Source: Desulfosarcina ovata subsp. ovata (GTDB taxonomy: Bacteria > Desulfobacterota > Desulfobacteria > Desulfobacterales > Desulfosarcinaceae). From it: a DNA stretch of 64,000 nucleotides. The stretch is from contig NZ_AP021879.1 in NCBI RefSeq assembly GCF_009689005.1, positions 1,178,001-1,242,000 on the forward strand. The letters are read 5' to 3'. A program made the position numbers and the translations under genes. Of this stretch, positions 52,622 through 61,782 are shown piece after piece. Positions within the stretch are counted from its first letter, which is position 1; the number at the start of each line of letters is the position of its first letter. The notes under the pieces were generated by a model. The model saw nothing but the letters and a program-made list of their open reading frames with translations. It made no database searches and was not told the origin of the DNA.

Positions 52622-54715
52622 TTAGAAATGATAGCTGATGCCGGCCTCTACATAAGCGCCGTTTTGGACATAATAGGCGTTATTGGGTTCGCCGTCGGAA
52701 TTCAGCTTACCGGATGAATTAGATGCATATTCAAGATCTTCATCAAAAATATTTTTACCAAGGACCCAGACTTTCCATGCTTTCCAGGTATAGGAAGCCC
52801 TGGCATCAAAGGTGGTTTTGTCCGGATATTCGATCTGGTTCAGGTAATCCACATACCGTTCGCCGATATAGTTTATATCCATGCTGATCTTAAGCCCGGC
52901 CATGGGGTAGAAATCTAGCCCGATGACCCCACTGATTTCAGGAACCCAGTAGATTTGTTTTCCCGAAATGTCTGCCGTGTAGTCCCTGGTATTATCGGGA
53001 TGAATGTAAACGAAAGCCGTACCCGAGGTCCATTCGATATCCTGGTAGGTGGCGGCCACCCGGTATCCGAAATATTGGCACAGCCTGCCGTCTGCCTCAA
53101 TCTCGATCCCTTTTGCCTCGGCATCCCCGATATTCCCCTGGCCGCAGGAATCATCGTTTTCGTCATAAACCGATCCGAATTTATCCTTATATTCCGAATA
53201 ATAAATGGTGGCGTTGATGTTGAATGCCTTGCTGAACAAATGTTTATACCCCAGTTCATAGGTCAGGACTTCTTCGGGCTCAAGGTCTTCAACCGGATTC
53301 AACGATCCGCCTTTTTCAACGGCCCAAGCATAATACCGCGGCGTTGGAAACCAGTAATTTCTTCCCACCGACGCGTAAATCATGGCCTGGTCATTGAAAT
53401 GATAGGACGGGGCAATGGAGTAGCTGAACATATCGCGGTCTTCATCTACAATATTGGGTACCTTGTCCTGGAATTCCACTTCTGTCCTGTCAAAACGGAT
53501 ACCGGCGTCCAGCCCCCATTTTTCATTGAACCGCAGGTTGTTGTCCCAGAAAACACCATAGGTTTTCTCTTGGAGGTCAAAGTTGTATGTGTCGGTATTT
53601 TTTGTGGGATAATAGGGATAAATTCGTCCGACAGTATTGTCGATATCCTCATAATCTATCCCGATGGTGGGGGTGTAGCTGACCGAACCGAAATCAAAAT
53701 GATATCCGCCCGACATGGTCAGTGAATATGTGTCCTGGTCGCTGTCTTCATAGTAAACGCTCGTCGGACTGTCATAAATCGCATACGTCCGTCTGAAGTC
53801 TTTTTCATAGGTTGCCCAGGAAAAAGAGGAATCAAAAAATTTTTTTTCGGCCTTATGGGAAAATTCCAAGGCAACGGTTGTATTTTTCTCATCTTTTTCA
53901 TTATGCCAGAGCAGATCCGAATCGGTCTCGCTTTTGGGAAAATGGATCTCCCTGCGATAGTTGTCCAACTGCCATTGATATTTTTTTAGCCCTTCTGCCG
54001 TTTGATTATCATAATCCACATGGTTGACCCGAAGACCAATCCTGGATTGGTCGGACAGATTGTATCCCAGGCGTCCCAACACGGACTGCCGGTTTTCCTC
54101 TTCTTCTTCATACCCGTCCGTATGATAATTTTCGGCATCCACCAGAAAGTCGAACTTATTTTTCATGCCGTACAATGACACATTTTCGTCATGACTGTCC
54201 CATGAACCATAAGAGGCAGAGACATCGCCATGAACCCCCTCGGATTTGCTTTTTTTGGTAATCACATTGATCACCCCCCTGGCCGCACCGGGGCCATAAG
54301 CAATCCCGGCAGAACGCAGAACCTCGATCCGTTCGATCTGGTTGACCGGAATAAAATCAAACTCACTGTACCGGTAATCCCCCAATTTCAAGGGAACACC
54401 GTCCATCAGAAGGACCGGTCCTCCGGCCATGGCGCTTTTGTTTCCGCGGATGACAACGGACTGGCTTTTTGAACTGCTGTCAACAACCCCGGGAATTTTT
54501 GACAGGGCTTCAACAATGTTTTTGGCCCCCATATCCTCAAGTTCCTCTGCCGTGATGATGGAAAGACTTGCAGGTGTGTCAACCGCCTTTGACTTTCGCG
54601 TCGAAGTAACCACGATTTCATCCAGTTTATGATCAGCTTCTCTCCCATCCTCGGCCAAACCCAATGCGGGCCATAAAAGTCCTCCCAAAATTAAAAAAAA
54701 CAAGCAGCGTTTCAT
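52622..54715 (-). CDS. TonB-dependent outer-membrane receptor (corrinoid/tetrapyrrole type)
   Basis: A 697-residue protein with a signal peptide (CLFFLILGGLLWPALGLA), then a TonB-box-like DEIVVTSTR, a plug domain (GPVLLMDGVPLKLGD, IERIEVLRSAGIAYGPGAARGVINVITKK), and a 22-strand-type barrel ending in an aromatic residue (EAGISYHF). The ribosome site is GGGAGG. It heads the operon with the DUF2162, channel, DUF2149 and chelatase 2 genes. Two cobalamin riboswitches upstream strongly suggest corrinoid-responsive control, so a BtuB-like uptake role is likely. A heme or other tetrapyrrole ligand is the alternative. Confidence 0.92.
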   Translation of the reverse strand: MKRCLFFLILGGLLWPALGLAEDGREADHKLDEIVVTSTRKSKAVDTPASLSIITAEELEDMGAKNIVEALSKIPGVVDSSSKSQSVVIRGNKSAMAGGPVLLMDGVPLKLGDYRYSEFDFIPVNQIERIEVLRSAGIAYGPGAARGVINVITKKSKSEGVHGDVSASYGSWDSHDENVSLYGMKNKFDFLVDAENYHTDGYEEEEENRQSVLGRLGYNLSDQSRIGLRVNHVDYDNQTAEGLKKYQWQLDNYRREIHFPKSETDSDLLWHNEKDEKNTTVALEFSHKAEKKFFDSSFSWATYEKDFRRTYAIYDSPTSVYYEDSDQDTYSLTMSGGYHFDFGSVSYTPTIGIDYEDIDNTVGRIYPYYPTKNTDTYNFDLQEKTYGVFWDNNLRFNEKWGLDAGIRFDRTEVEFQDKVPNIVDEDRDMFSYSIAPSYHFNDQAMIYASVGRNYWFPTPRYYAWAVEKGGSLNPVEDLEPEEVLTYELGYKHLFSKAFNINATIYYSEYKDKFGSVYDENDDSCGQGNIGDAEAKGIEIEADGRLCQYFGYRVAATYQDIEWTSGTAFVYIHPDNTRDYTADISGKQIYWVPEISGVIGLDFYPMAGLKISMDINYIGERYVDYLNQIEYPDKTTFDARASYTWKAWKVWVLGKNIFDEDLEYASNSSGKLNSDGEPNNAYYVQNGAYVEAGISYHF

Positions 54716-54773
54716 CTATCCTCCCACTCTGACAGCTTTTGGTTCGGGATAAAAACTTCAACGTGGCTTGAAT

Positions 54774-54815
54774 AAAAAAAATCCCGAACCATTTGATTGA
54801 CAAACGATCTGGGAT
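54774..54815 (-). terminator. Terminator of the promoter-distal cobalamin riboswitch
   Basis: Minus-strand stem: ATCCC and CGTTTG pair with CAAATG and GGGAT around a small loop, followed by eight U. It lies between the riboswitch at 54889-55036 and the receptor gene. Confidence 0.75.
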
Positions 54816-54888
54816 GCCCTGGTTTTTCCACAGATTTGATCTGCCTTCCCTTGTCCACGGGGCGGGGCAGCAACATTTATGGTATCCA

Positions 54889-55036
54889 GGCAGGTCTTCT
54901 GACTTTCGGTTCTTCCTAATGGCTGCGCCTTCCCGACTTTAAAGCCAGTGGCAATCTTGCAGCGGTCGTCCCCGATCACAGCGGCGGGCCCATCCCCGAA
55001 TTTCACGGGGTTCCCTATTAAGCTTCTATAGCACCT
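54889..55036 (-). promoter_or_regulatory. Cobalamin riboswitch (second of a tandem pair)
   Basis: Minus-strand blocks: GGTGC, TTAATAGGGAACCCCGTG, CCCGCCGCTGT, TTGCCACTG, the short hairpin GGCTTTAAAGTC, GGGAAGGCG and AAAGTCAGAAGACCTGCC. Typical length. It is followed by an intrinsic terminator and then the TonB receptor gene. A TTGACA sequence lies about 35-45 bases upstream on the minus strand, so it could also have its own promoter. Confidence 0.95.
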
Positions 55037-55181
55037 GAAATGGCTTCGCATATTTCTCTTTACGAACATAATTGTCAAGAAGATTGTTTGCAATATTTAC
55101 TGCTATAACGTGCTTAAACTCACAGTTCTTCTCATCGCTTTGCGCTCTCCTGAATTGGGGAAAAAGTAGTGGCGGTTCGGA

Positions 55182-55224
55182 GAAAAAAAAATCCCCGGAC
55201 CGATTAACAATTCGATCCGGGGAT
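55182..55224 (-). terminator. Terminator of the promoter-proximal cobalamin riboswitch
   Basis: Minus-strand stem ATCCCCGGATCG / CGGTCCGGGGAT (one G-U-type mismatch) with a 10-base loop, followed by nine U. It is placed about 75 bases downstream of the riboswitch at 55297-55450. Confidence 0.9.
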
Positions 55225-55296
55225 GTCCCTTTTTTATCCGCGGTGATCTGGCGAGCGTCAAACACTGTCCACGCGTTGACGACTCATTTTGGATCG

Positions 55297-55450
55297 GGCA
55301 GGTCTTCTGACTCACGGATCATCCTACGACCGCACCTTCCCGACAGTTCCGGCTGTCAGTGGCGTTGCTGCGGCGTTCGTCCCCGATTACAGCGGCGGGC
55401 CCGTCCCCGGTTCTCACGGGGTTCCCTTTTCAGCTCGTCAACCGTCACCC
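55297..55450 (-). promoter_or_regulatory. Cobalamin riboswitch (first of a tandem pair)
   Basis: Minus-strand blocks: GGTGACGG, AAAAGGGAACCCCGTGAG, CCCGCCGCTGT, ACGCCACTG, the hairpin ACAGCC...GGCTGT-like variable stem, GGGAAGGTG, GTAGGATGATCCG and GAGTCAGAAGACCTGCC. It has its own terminator at 55182-55224. Together with the downstream copy it makes a two-step, AND-type off switch for the receptor/chelatase operon. The 210 bases upstream, to the pqiC-like gene end, hold no recognised gene. Confidence 0.95.
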
Positions 55451-55660
55451 CAACCCACCGGATGAAGATTACTTATGAGCACCTGATCCAAAGTGCAATC
55501 TAATTACCCCACCGGTACTTTTTGTCAAGTTTTTTATCGGTTCATCGGCGTTAAGGATTACGGATAGCATCTGTTGATTCGACCATCCGCAGAACCTGTA
55601 CACCATCTGCAAATCTTTGTTGGCGGGATACCAGTCATGACCTGGCGGGAGTGGTAACGC

Positions 55661-56287
55661 CTACCGGGATCGGGTGTATGCGTCAAGCGCAGTGGCCACT
55701 TTCCGGCACAGCGTCCCGATGGCCCGGCTGTGGGCAGCAGCCAATTCGCCAAACCCGGAACCGGTGATGGGTTCAATCAGGTGGGTGCGGTGGGTTTGGA
55801 CGACCGCTGCATCCGTTGCTTTGTCCGGGCTGCCGGCAATTGTCCAGATGGCAGTGAGCGACACCCGGCGTTTTCCGGTGCCGATCAGTTCCAAAAACTG
55901 AAACGACAGAATCACGTCCGGCTTGATTTCTACCGGCCAAGGCGCGTTGACCATACGGATATGGGGCATGAGCCACTGCAGGTTCTCACCAATGGTCTGC
56001 TGGACCATCCGATCGGGGTAATCGGCCCAACGGTTCAGGCTTGAAATCAACAGACGGTTGGCTCCACTGCGGACAACCATCTGCTGGCGGTTGACATAAC
56101 CGGGCAATCCGACGGAACGGATGCCGACGGTCAGGTCGGCCTTCGCGCCGTCGTTGGATTCGGCCGGTGGCAAGGTGGTGGCGTTTAGGGTGTAGTACGT
56201 CACCGGTGGGGTAATGGAACGGCAGCCGGAAACCAACCCCGCCAGCAGAAAGGCAAAAATCGTGAGCCACAGCCATGGTCGCATCAT
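55661..56287 (-). CDS. pqiC: PqiC-like outer-membrane lipoprotein
   Basis: A 208-residue protein with a lipoprotein signal (LAGLVSGC) and the PqiC/ABC-auxiliary pattern: PPVTYYTLNATT, TVGIRSVGLPGYVNRQQMV, NRWADYPDRMVQQTIGENL. PqiC forms an outer-membrane ring that docks the PqiB tunnel for lipid traffic between membranes. It overlaps pqiB by 4 bases. Confidence 0.88.
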   Translation of the reverse strand: MMRPWLWLTIFAFLLAGLVSGCRSITPPVTYYTLNATTLPPAESNDGAKADLTVGIRSVGLPGYVNRQQMVVRSGANRLLISSLNRWADYPDRMVQQTIGENLQWLMPHIRMVNAPWPVEIKPDVILSFQFLELIGTGKRRVSLTAIWTIAGSPDKATDAAVVQTHRTHLIEPITGSGFGELAAAHSRAIGTLCRKVATALDAYTRSR

Positions 56288-57975
56288 TCCTGAAGTCCTT
56301 TCCCGTATACGATCGCATCAGGATGACGTTCCAGATAATCAGCCAGCGCCTGTACCGTCCGGGCGGCATCCTGCAGTTCCATCAGCAGGCGATTGAGATT
56401 GACCACCATGGGCGCGCTTTCACCCAGCACACTGCCGGCCTCGGCAAGTGCCGTTTCACCCTTGGCCAAGGTCTGCCGCGCCTGATCCAGCATTTCATCT
56501 AATTTTGCCAGGGTGCCGTTGTTGAAATCAGCGGTCACTTTTTTAAATTCGGCAAAACTCTCATCAATATTGTCGATAGCACGCGTCAGGTTGTCCGCCC
56601 CGACCGTCTCTGTCACCTGATTGGCTGCCGTGCGGATATCTTTCAGGGTCGCTTCCAACGGCAATCGGTTGAAGCGATCCAGCAGCCTTCTGGCGGTGGT
56701 GGTGATTTCACCCATCGCACTGGGAACGGTCGGTAAAATGGGATATGTATCACTGGTCAGTATATCCTGTTGAGCGGCGTCCGGATACATATTCAAGCAC
56801 ACGTAACTTTGCCCGGTAAGCAGATTGCCGGTGCGCTGCTGGGCGCGCAATCCTTTTTTCACCAGTTCCTCTACCACGCGGTACTCCGGGATGGCCAGAG
56901 CACCGGAGAACTCAAAACGATCGGGTTCAATGGCAATCAGCACCGGAATCCGGAACGTCAGATGATCCTGGTCGAATAGCAGCCGGACACTGACCACCTC
57001 TCCGATTTTAATTCCGGAAAATTCAACCGATGCACCGGCCGTCAACCCGCGAACGGTTTCATCAAAGTAGAGCAGATAGTACTCCCGGTAACTGAATGCG
57101 GCGGCAATGGCGGCATCGCGGCTCTCATAAAGGGTAAACACCTGGTCTGCTGCCACCGGCGGTACGGTTTTCACCGCCTCCGCCGTGAAAAAGGAGATTC
57201 CTCCCACCAGCAAACTGGCCAGTGAAGGCGTATCGATGCGCACACCGTTGGTGCCGATATCCATATTGAGACCACTGGCGTTGTAAAACCGCGAGTTGTA
57301 CTTGACCTGATGGTGATACGGCGCCTGGATGAATATCTCCAGCAAAACGCCGGTACCGTCCTGGGCCATATCCACGTTGGTAACCCGCCCGACCTTGACC
57401 TGGCGATAATATACCGGTGATCCGATATCCAACGACCCCAGTTGGTCCGCCCGCAGGTGAAACTGCTGCCCCGGCGTATCCCGGAAAACCGCCGGTGGCT
57501 TCTCCTGCCCTTCGAAGCGGTAGACGACTTTCCCATTCTTGCCAGGCGCCATCCCGATATAGGCGCCCGAAAAGAGGGTATTGATTCCGCTCACTTCCCC
57601 GACGGCCACCCTTGCCCGCACGACCCAGAACAGGGTGTCATGGGTGAGATAAGAGGACACATCACGGCTCATAACGGACGTGACCAGCACCTGGGATAGA
57701 TCCTCGCTGAGTTGAATCGTTTCTACCTTGCCGACGGTGACGTCCTTGTACTTGATTTCCGTTTTGCCGGGAACCAGCCCTTCGGCCGATTTGAAGACAA
57801 TTGTAATCGTGGGACCGCTCTCGCGCATGGCCTTGACAGCCAGCCATCCGCCAACCAAAATCGCAATCAGGGGAATCAACCAGACGATCGAAAACCACTT
57901 GCCACGCCGAATCTCGGGTTCCGGTATTGAATCTGGAAAGCCGGCATCCGATTCAGTTGATGATTGATTCGTCAT
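56284..57975 (-). CDS. pqiB: PqiB-like MCE protein
   Basis: The start at 57975 overlaps the stop of the upstream pqiA-type gene (ATGA). It is 563 residues with an N-terminal helix (WLIPLIAILVGGWLAVKAM) and three MCE modules, recognisable by IVFKSAEGLVPGKTEIKYKD, LRADQLGSLDIGSPVYYRQV and TAGASVEFSGIKIGEV. A long C-terminal helical part follows (LDEMLDQARQTLAKGETALA) and would form the needle or tunnel. It bridges inner and outer membranes for lipid transport. Domain order matches E. coli PqiB. Confidence 0.93.
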   Translation of the reverse strand: MTNQSSTESDAGFPDSIPEPEIRRGKWFSIVWLIPLIAILVGGWLAVKAMRESGPTITIVFKSAEGLVPGKTEIKYKDVTVGKVETIQLSEDLSQVLVTSVMSRDVSSYLTHDTLFWVVRARVAVGEVSGINTLFSGAYIGMAPGKNGKVVYRFEGQEKPPAVFRDTPGQQFHLRADQLGSLDIGSPVYYRQVKVGRVTNVDMAQDGTGVLLEIFIQAPYHHQVKYNSRFYNASGLNMDIGTNGVRIDTPSLASLLVGGISFFTAEAVKTVPPVAADQVFTLYESRDAAIAAAFSYREYYLLYFDETVRGLTAGASVEFSGIKIGEVVSVRLLFDQDHLTFRIPVLIAIEPDRFEFSGALAIPEYRVVEELVKKGLRAQQRTGNLLTGQSYVCLNMYPDAAQQDILTSDTYPILPTVPSAMGEITTTARRLLDRFNRLPLEATLKDIRTAANQVTETVGADNLTRAIDNIDESFAEFKKVTADFNNGTLAKLDEMLDQARQTLAKGETALAEAGSVLGESAPMVVNLNRLLMELQDAARTVQALADYLERHPDAIVYGKGLQE

Positions 57976-58613
57976 TTCTTCTCCAACGCATCCCAAATCA
58001 GTCTCGGATCAAACGTCATGGCGGCAATCATGGTCAACACCACCACGGCAGCGAAATAAACCACTCCGGGTCCCGCCTCGATCGTGCTCAGGTAACCCAG
58101 ACGCACCAGCGCAACCAGTACCGTAACCACGAAAACGTCCAGCATGGACCAGCGGCCGATGGCCTCGGTGAGACGGTATAGCTGGGCTCGCTCCCGTGGC
58201 CGCCAGCTTGAACGCCGCTGCACCGAGATCATCAGCCCGCTCAATACCACCAGTTTGGCGATGGGCACCACGATACTGGCCACAAAGATGATCACCGCAA
58301 TCCCCCAGGAACCGGTCTGCATGAAGTAAATCACTCCACTCATGATCGTGTCGGCCTGAGTGCTGCCCAAATAACGGGTCACCGTCACCGGCAACAGATT
58401 GGCGGGAACGTAAAAAATCATGGCCGCGATCACCAGCGCCCAGGTTCGGGAAAGGCTGTTGGGTTTACGGGTGTGCAACCGGGCGTGGCAGCGTGGGCAG
58501 TACAGGCGCTGACCGTCCGGAAAGGCGCGGCGGACCAGCAGGCCGCAACTGTGACAGTTGACCAGGCCCTTGGCCGCTGCAGTTTGGGCGCTCCCGGGGA
58601 CAGATGGCATCAT
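57972..58613 (-). CDS. PqiA-like membrane protein, second half
   Basis: The start at 58613 overlaps the stop of the preceding gene. The 213-residue product has a rubredoxin-like zinc ribbon (CHSCGLLVRR ... CPRCHARL) followed by four membrane helices and the PqiA motif YVPANLLPV. E. coli PqiA joins two such units in one chain; here they are separate genes. It supports lipid transfer by PqiB. Confidence 0.9.
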   Translation of the reverse strand: MMPSVPGSAQTAAAKGLVNCHSCGLLVRRAFPDGQRLYCPRCHARLHTRKPNSLSRTWALVIAAMIFYVPANLLPVTVTRYLGSTQADTIMSGVIYFMQTGSWGIAVIIFVASIVVPIAKLVVLSGLMISVQRRSSWRPRERAQLYRLTEAIGRWSMLDVFVVTVLVALVRLGYLSTIEAGPGVVYFAAVVVLTMIAAMTFDPRLIWDALEKK

Positions 58614-59209
58614 GGTACCATTTTCTCCCATACGGTGTGCGGATCAAGAACCGTGTTGATGGCGGCCAAAACGAAAACCAGACCAAGAAAAGCAAACAAT
58701 GCCGTCCCGGGGATAATGGTGGCCATCTTGGCCAGCTTAACCACCGAAACAAGAATGCCGAGCATGAAGACTTCGGTCATGCTCCAGGGACGCAGGGCCA
58801 GCGCCAAACGGAAAATCCGGCGGCAGGCCGGCAGCCGCTGGCCCCACTTGATCGATCCCAAAACGACCACCAGCGCCCCCATCAGGATGCAGGGGACCAG
58901 CATGCTGGTAAGCAGGACCAGGAAGGCCAATCCGATGGGACTCTGGCGGGCAAGGATGAGCGTCCCGGTAATCAGGGTCGTCTCCAAGGTGGCCCCCTGA
59001 GACTCAAGTGACAGAAAAGGATAGATGTTGGCGATCAGCATCAACACCAATCCGGTAATGGCAAAGGCAAGGGAACGGTCAATGGTGTCAGGGGTATGCA
59101 CGTAAAGCAGTGCACCGCAACGTACGCAGCGTGCCGTGCTTTTGGGTGGCAACGGTTTCACCTGTTGCAGCAGGTCGCATTCGTGGCAGGCAATCACCGG
59201 TTGCATCAT
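58610..59209 (-). CDS. PqiA-like membrane protein, first half
   Basis: The ATG at 59209 is chosen over the GTG at 59215; neither has a strong ribosome site. The 199-residue product has a zinc ribbon (CHECDLLQQ ... CVRCGALL) and four membrane helices with ANIYPFLSLESQG, a PqiA hallmark. It is the first gene of the four-gene pqi unit, with all genes overlapping by 4 bases. Confidence 0.9.
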   Translation of the reverse strand: MMQPVIACHECDLLQQVKPLPPKSTARCVRCGALLYVHTPDTIDRSLAFAITGLVLMLIANIYPFLSLESQGATLETTLITGTLILARQSPIGLAFLVLLTSMLVPCILMGALVVVLGSIKWGQRLPACRRIFRLALALRPWSMTEVFMLGILVSVVKLAKMATIIPGTALFAFLGLVFVLAAINTVLDPHTVWEKMVP

Positions 59210-59511
59210 GAACACAGAATACTTTCAAAACAGGGTTACCGATATTGCCGGAAAACGCCAACCTGTAACCGATGCCACGAAGCAACGCTTCGGGCGCCAC
59301 AGTTTTTCCGACCAATCCATTAATCAGGAGGATTCCGGCCCGCCGGTATCGGATGCCATGAATTCTCTCCACATGAGAAGAGCAACGCCAGCCGGCAAGT
59401 CAGCGCAAATACCCTTCAAGTACCATTGTTTCTGCAGCCATGCAACGGTTTCATCACTTCCAATGAATCTGTCAGTATTCGGCTGAACCCAACTTTTAAA
59501 GGAATCTGATT
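59210..59511. other. Gene-poor stretch upstream of pqi
   Basis: About 300 bases that should hold the pqi promoter. A plus-strand frame from an ATG at 59208 runs to 59486 without a ribosome site; its content is not recognisable. Nothing else supported. Confidence 0.35.
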
Positions 59512-59619
59512 ATGGATTGCATGCATTGCACTGCGGATGATGGAGCGCCCGTTCTGGTGGGGAGAAGCATGCGGGCGCCGACCGATCTCAGTTATCTGCG
59601 GTCAAAATACGGTTGGTAA
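59512..59619 (+). CDS. Candidate 35-residue Cys-containing small protein
   Basis: The ATG follows AAAGGA at a suitable distance. The product starts MDCMHCTADDGAP and ends LSYLRSKYGW. The Cys pair resembles a small metal-binding or redox motif. No family is recognised; it may be a remnant. Confidence 0.35.
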   Translation: MDCMHCTADDGAPVLVGRSMRAPTDLSYLRSKYGW

Positions 59620-59642
59620 GACAACCTGTTCAATAACTGTCT

Positions 59643-59804
59643 TTAGGCAACCTGGAAATCGGGCTTGCCTTTTCGGCGACGGATGACCTTGACAACGGTC
59701 TGGTTTGCTTTTCCTGATGAAGCAGCAGCACCCTGTTCCTGGCTGGTCTGGGTAAAAAGCTGCATCAGTTTGGCTTCAATTTGTTTGCGTTTGTTCTCGT
59801 CCAT
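59643..59804 (-). CDS. Small conserved-looking basic protein, 53 residues
   Basis: Starts MDENKRKQIEAKLMQLFTQT and ends VKVIRRRKGKPDFQVA. The helical start, variable Ala/Ser linker and basic ending (IRRRKGxPD) match a pattern I recall for small uncharacterised proteins in this bacterial group. The ribosome site is weak (AGAG 9 bases upstream). No function is known. Confidence 0.6.
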   Translation of the reverse strand: MDENKRKQIEAKLMQLFTQTSQEQGAAASSGKANQTVVKVIRRRKGKPDFQVA

Positions 59805-60377
59805 CTTTATTTCTCTAGGTGTTGGTTATTGGTTATTTCCCCCCGTGGCAGACGGCACATCCGCGATGGCTTGTCGATCAACCGATCTCTGGCCGTTCAA
59901 CACAAGTGTAGTTGTCGGCAATCCACCTGACATTCAGAGGATGTTACGTCAGCATTACGCTTTTTAAGAGGAGGGCAAACACCACTTGACGTAGGGGAAA
60001 CGGGTCCACCGCAATTCGCGAAAGATCACCGTTGGCGCCCTCATTATAACAGTTTTTCCGGCTTGGCAACCCCAAAATGCCTAAAAATAAGAACAAACCG
60101 CATTTTTTCAGCCAACAAACAACCAAGAGTCGCACATGGGAAACCCGAATAGCTGTTCTTCGTCGCAATTACGCGACACAACAATTCCACCAAACACTCC
60201 TGACAGATTTCATCTCATCGAAAACATTCATATTTTTTAATTTTTCACCTTTTTCCCATCGGGCACATATTATGCTGGTGTAAATTTGGTTACTGTTCGC
60301 ATCTAAGTTTTGCCATTTTCTGATAACCAGTCGGTTTTTTTCGCTGTTCATTCAAACTCGCAAAGGAGGCGCTATCA
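59805..60377. other. Long intergenic region before the predicted selenoprotein gene
   Basis: About 570 bases with no convincing gene. A 68-codon plus-strand frame at 60077-60283 is lysine-rich but has no ribosome site. The AT-rich end (60200-60370) probably carries the promoter of the downstream gene, whose ribosome site AAAGGAGG is clear. I found no certain -24/-12 match. Confidence 0.4.
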
Positions 60378-61697
60378 ATGGTTGAAAACCCCATTCAGTT
60401 GGGAGGCAAAAAAAAACAGACATTCATTGACAAGGTCAAAGAGGTCCTTCCGGAAGGAGGCAATCTGAACCTCTGCCTGACCTGCGGGGCATGTTCCTCA
60501 GGATGCCCGGCAACCGGGCTGGCCGGCATGGACCCACGCAAATTCCTGCGCATGGCGGCGCTGGGAATGGATGATGAAATCGCCAAATCGGACTGGCCTT
60601 GGATGTGCTCCATGTGTCAGCGCTGTATCTATGTCTGCCCAATGCAGATCGACATCCCGCAATTGGTTTATAACGCCCGGCAGTTGCGCCCCCGCGAAGA
60701 GCGGCCCAAGGGTATTTTGGGATCCTGTGACATGGCCTTGCGCAACGACAGCTGCAGCGCCATGGGAACCTCGCCCGACGATTTCCAGTTCGTGGTAGAG
60801 GATGTGCTTGAAGAGTACCAGGAGGCCCAACCCGAGTTTGCCGAAATGCAGGCCCCCATCGACAAGGAGGGTGCCGAGTTTTTCCTCAACCAGAATTCGC
60901 GTGAACCGGTCACCGAGCCCGACGAAATGGTGCCCCTGTGGAAAATTTTGCACCTGGCCGGCGTGGACTGGACCTACGGTTCCAAAGGCTGGGGCGGTGA
61001 AAATTATTGCATGTTCTTGGCGGATGACGAGGCTTGGAAACATACGACCGGCATGTCGGTCAAGCAGGCCGATACTTTGGGGTGTAAAACCTATCTTAAT
61101 ACGGAGTGAGGGCACGTAACCTTCTCAGTCCGGGCCGGACTGAACAAATTCAACATTCCGCATAACTGTGAAATTAAAAGCATCTATGAATATTATGCCA
61201 AATGGATCCGTGAAGGGCGACTCAAGGTAAATTCGGACTGGAACAAAGACTTGAAAATCAAATTCACCGTTCAGGACCCCTGCCAGATTATCCGCAAGAG
61301 CTACGGAGACCCCGTTGCCGAGGATCTGCGCTTTGTGGTCAAGTCGGTGGTCGGTGAAGAGAACTTCGTCGACATGTATCCGAACCGATCCAACAATTTC
61401 TGTTGCGGCGGGGGCGGCGGGTTCCTGCAGTCGGGATTCAAGGAAGAACGGCTCAAATACGGCCAGCTCAAGGACAATCAGATCCAGACCACCGGGGCGG
61501 ATTATTGTATTGCCGCCTGCCACAACTGCCATGCTCAGATCCATGAACTGAGCGAGCACTATGGCGCCGGCTACGGCGTGGTCCATCTGTGGACCCTGAT
61601 CTGCCTTTCACTGGGCGTCCTTGGCCCCAATGAACGCGAGTACCTGCTGGACGACCTGAAAGAAGTCAACGTGTTTCATCCGGAAACCGCGATGTAA
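60378..61697 (+). CDS. Predicted selenoprotein: HdrD/DsrK-like Fe-S oxidoreductase with Sec at UGA
   Basis: Two open frames separated only by TGA at 61107-61109 form one 439-residue protein. The N-terminus has two [4Fe-4S] motifs (CLTCGACSSGCP, CSMCQRCIYVCP). Then a CCG-type region reads LGCKTYLNTE-UGA-GHVTFSVRAGL, where relatives have Cys before GH (ECGH). The second CCG domain is complete: PCQII, FCCGGGGGF and CHNCHAQ. Selenocysteine would be residue 244. A SECIS-like hairpin starts 15 bases after the UGA. HdrD/DsrK-type proteins carry out disulfide or electron-bifurcation chemistry with a noncubane Fe-S centre; the partner is unknown. The ribosome site is AAAGGAGG. Sec machinery is not in this window. 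Confidence 0.88.
61125..61143 (+). promoter_or_regulatory. Bacterial SECIS-like hairpin
   Basis: A perfect 8-bp stem TCAGTCCG / CGGACTGA with loop GGC, 15 bases after the UGA. Bacterial SECIS elements bound by SelB lie shortly after the UGA, inside the coding region, and have a G at the start of a small loop. All these hold here. Confidence 0.8.
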
Positions 61698-61702
61698 ATA
61701 CA

Positions 61703-61747
61703 GAACGGCTGCAGGGGCCTGCCGGAGCCCTGTCCCTGCAGCCGTTC
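61703..61747 (+). terminator. Strong hairpin after the selenoprotein gene
   Basis: A perfect 14-bp stem GAACGGCTGCAGGG / CCCTGCAGCCGTTC with a 17-base loop, starting 5 bases after the stop. No U-run follows, so it may protect mRNA ends or terminate weakly. Confidence 0.55.
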
Positions 61748-61782
61748 AAAATCAAAGGTCAACAATATTATCGACAAACACC

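Noticed and set aside
54758-55093. A 111-residue protein between the receptor gene and the upstream riboswitch
   Set aside because: It is a translation through the conserved riboswitch blocks and terminator.
61110-61250. A separate second gene after the stop at 61109
   Set aside because: No ribosome site or good start follows, the sequence continues the same domain without a gap, and a SECIS-like hairpin is present; reading the UGA as Sec is simpler.
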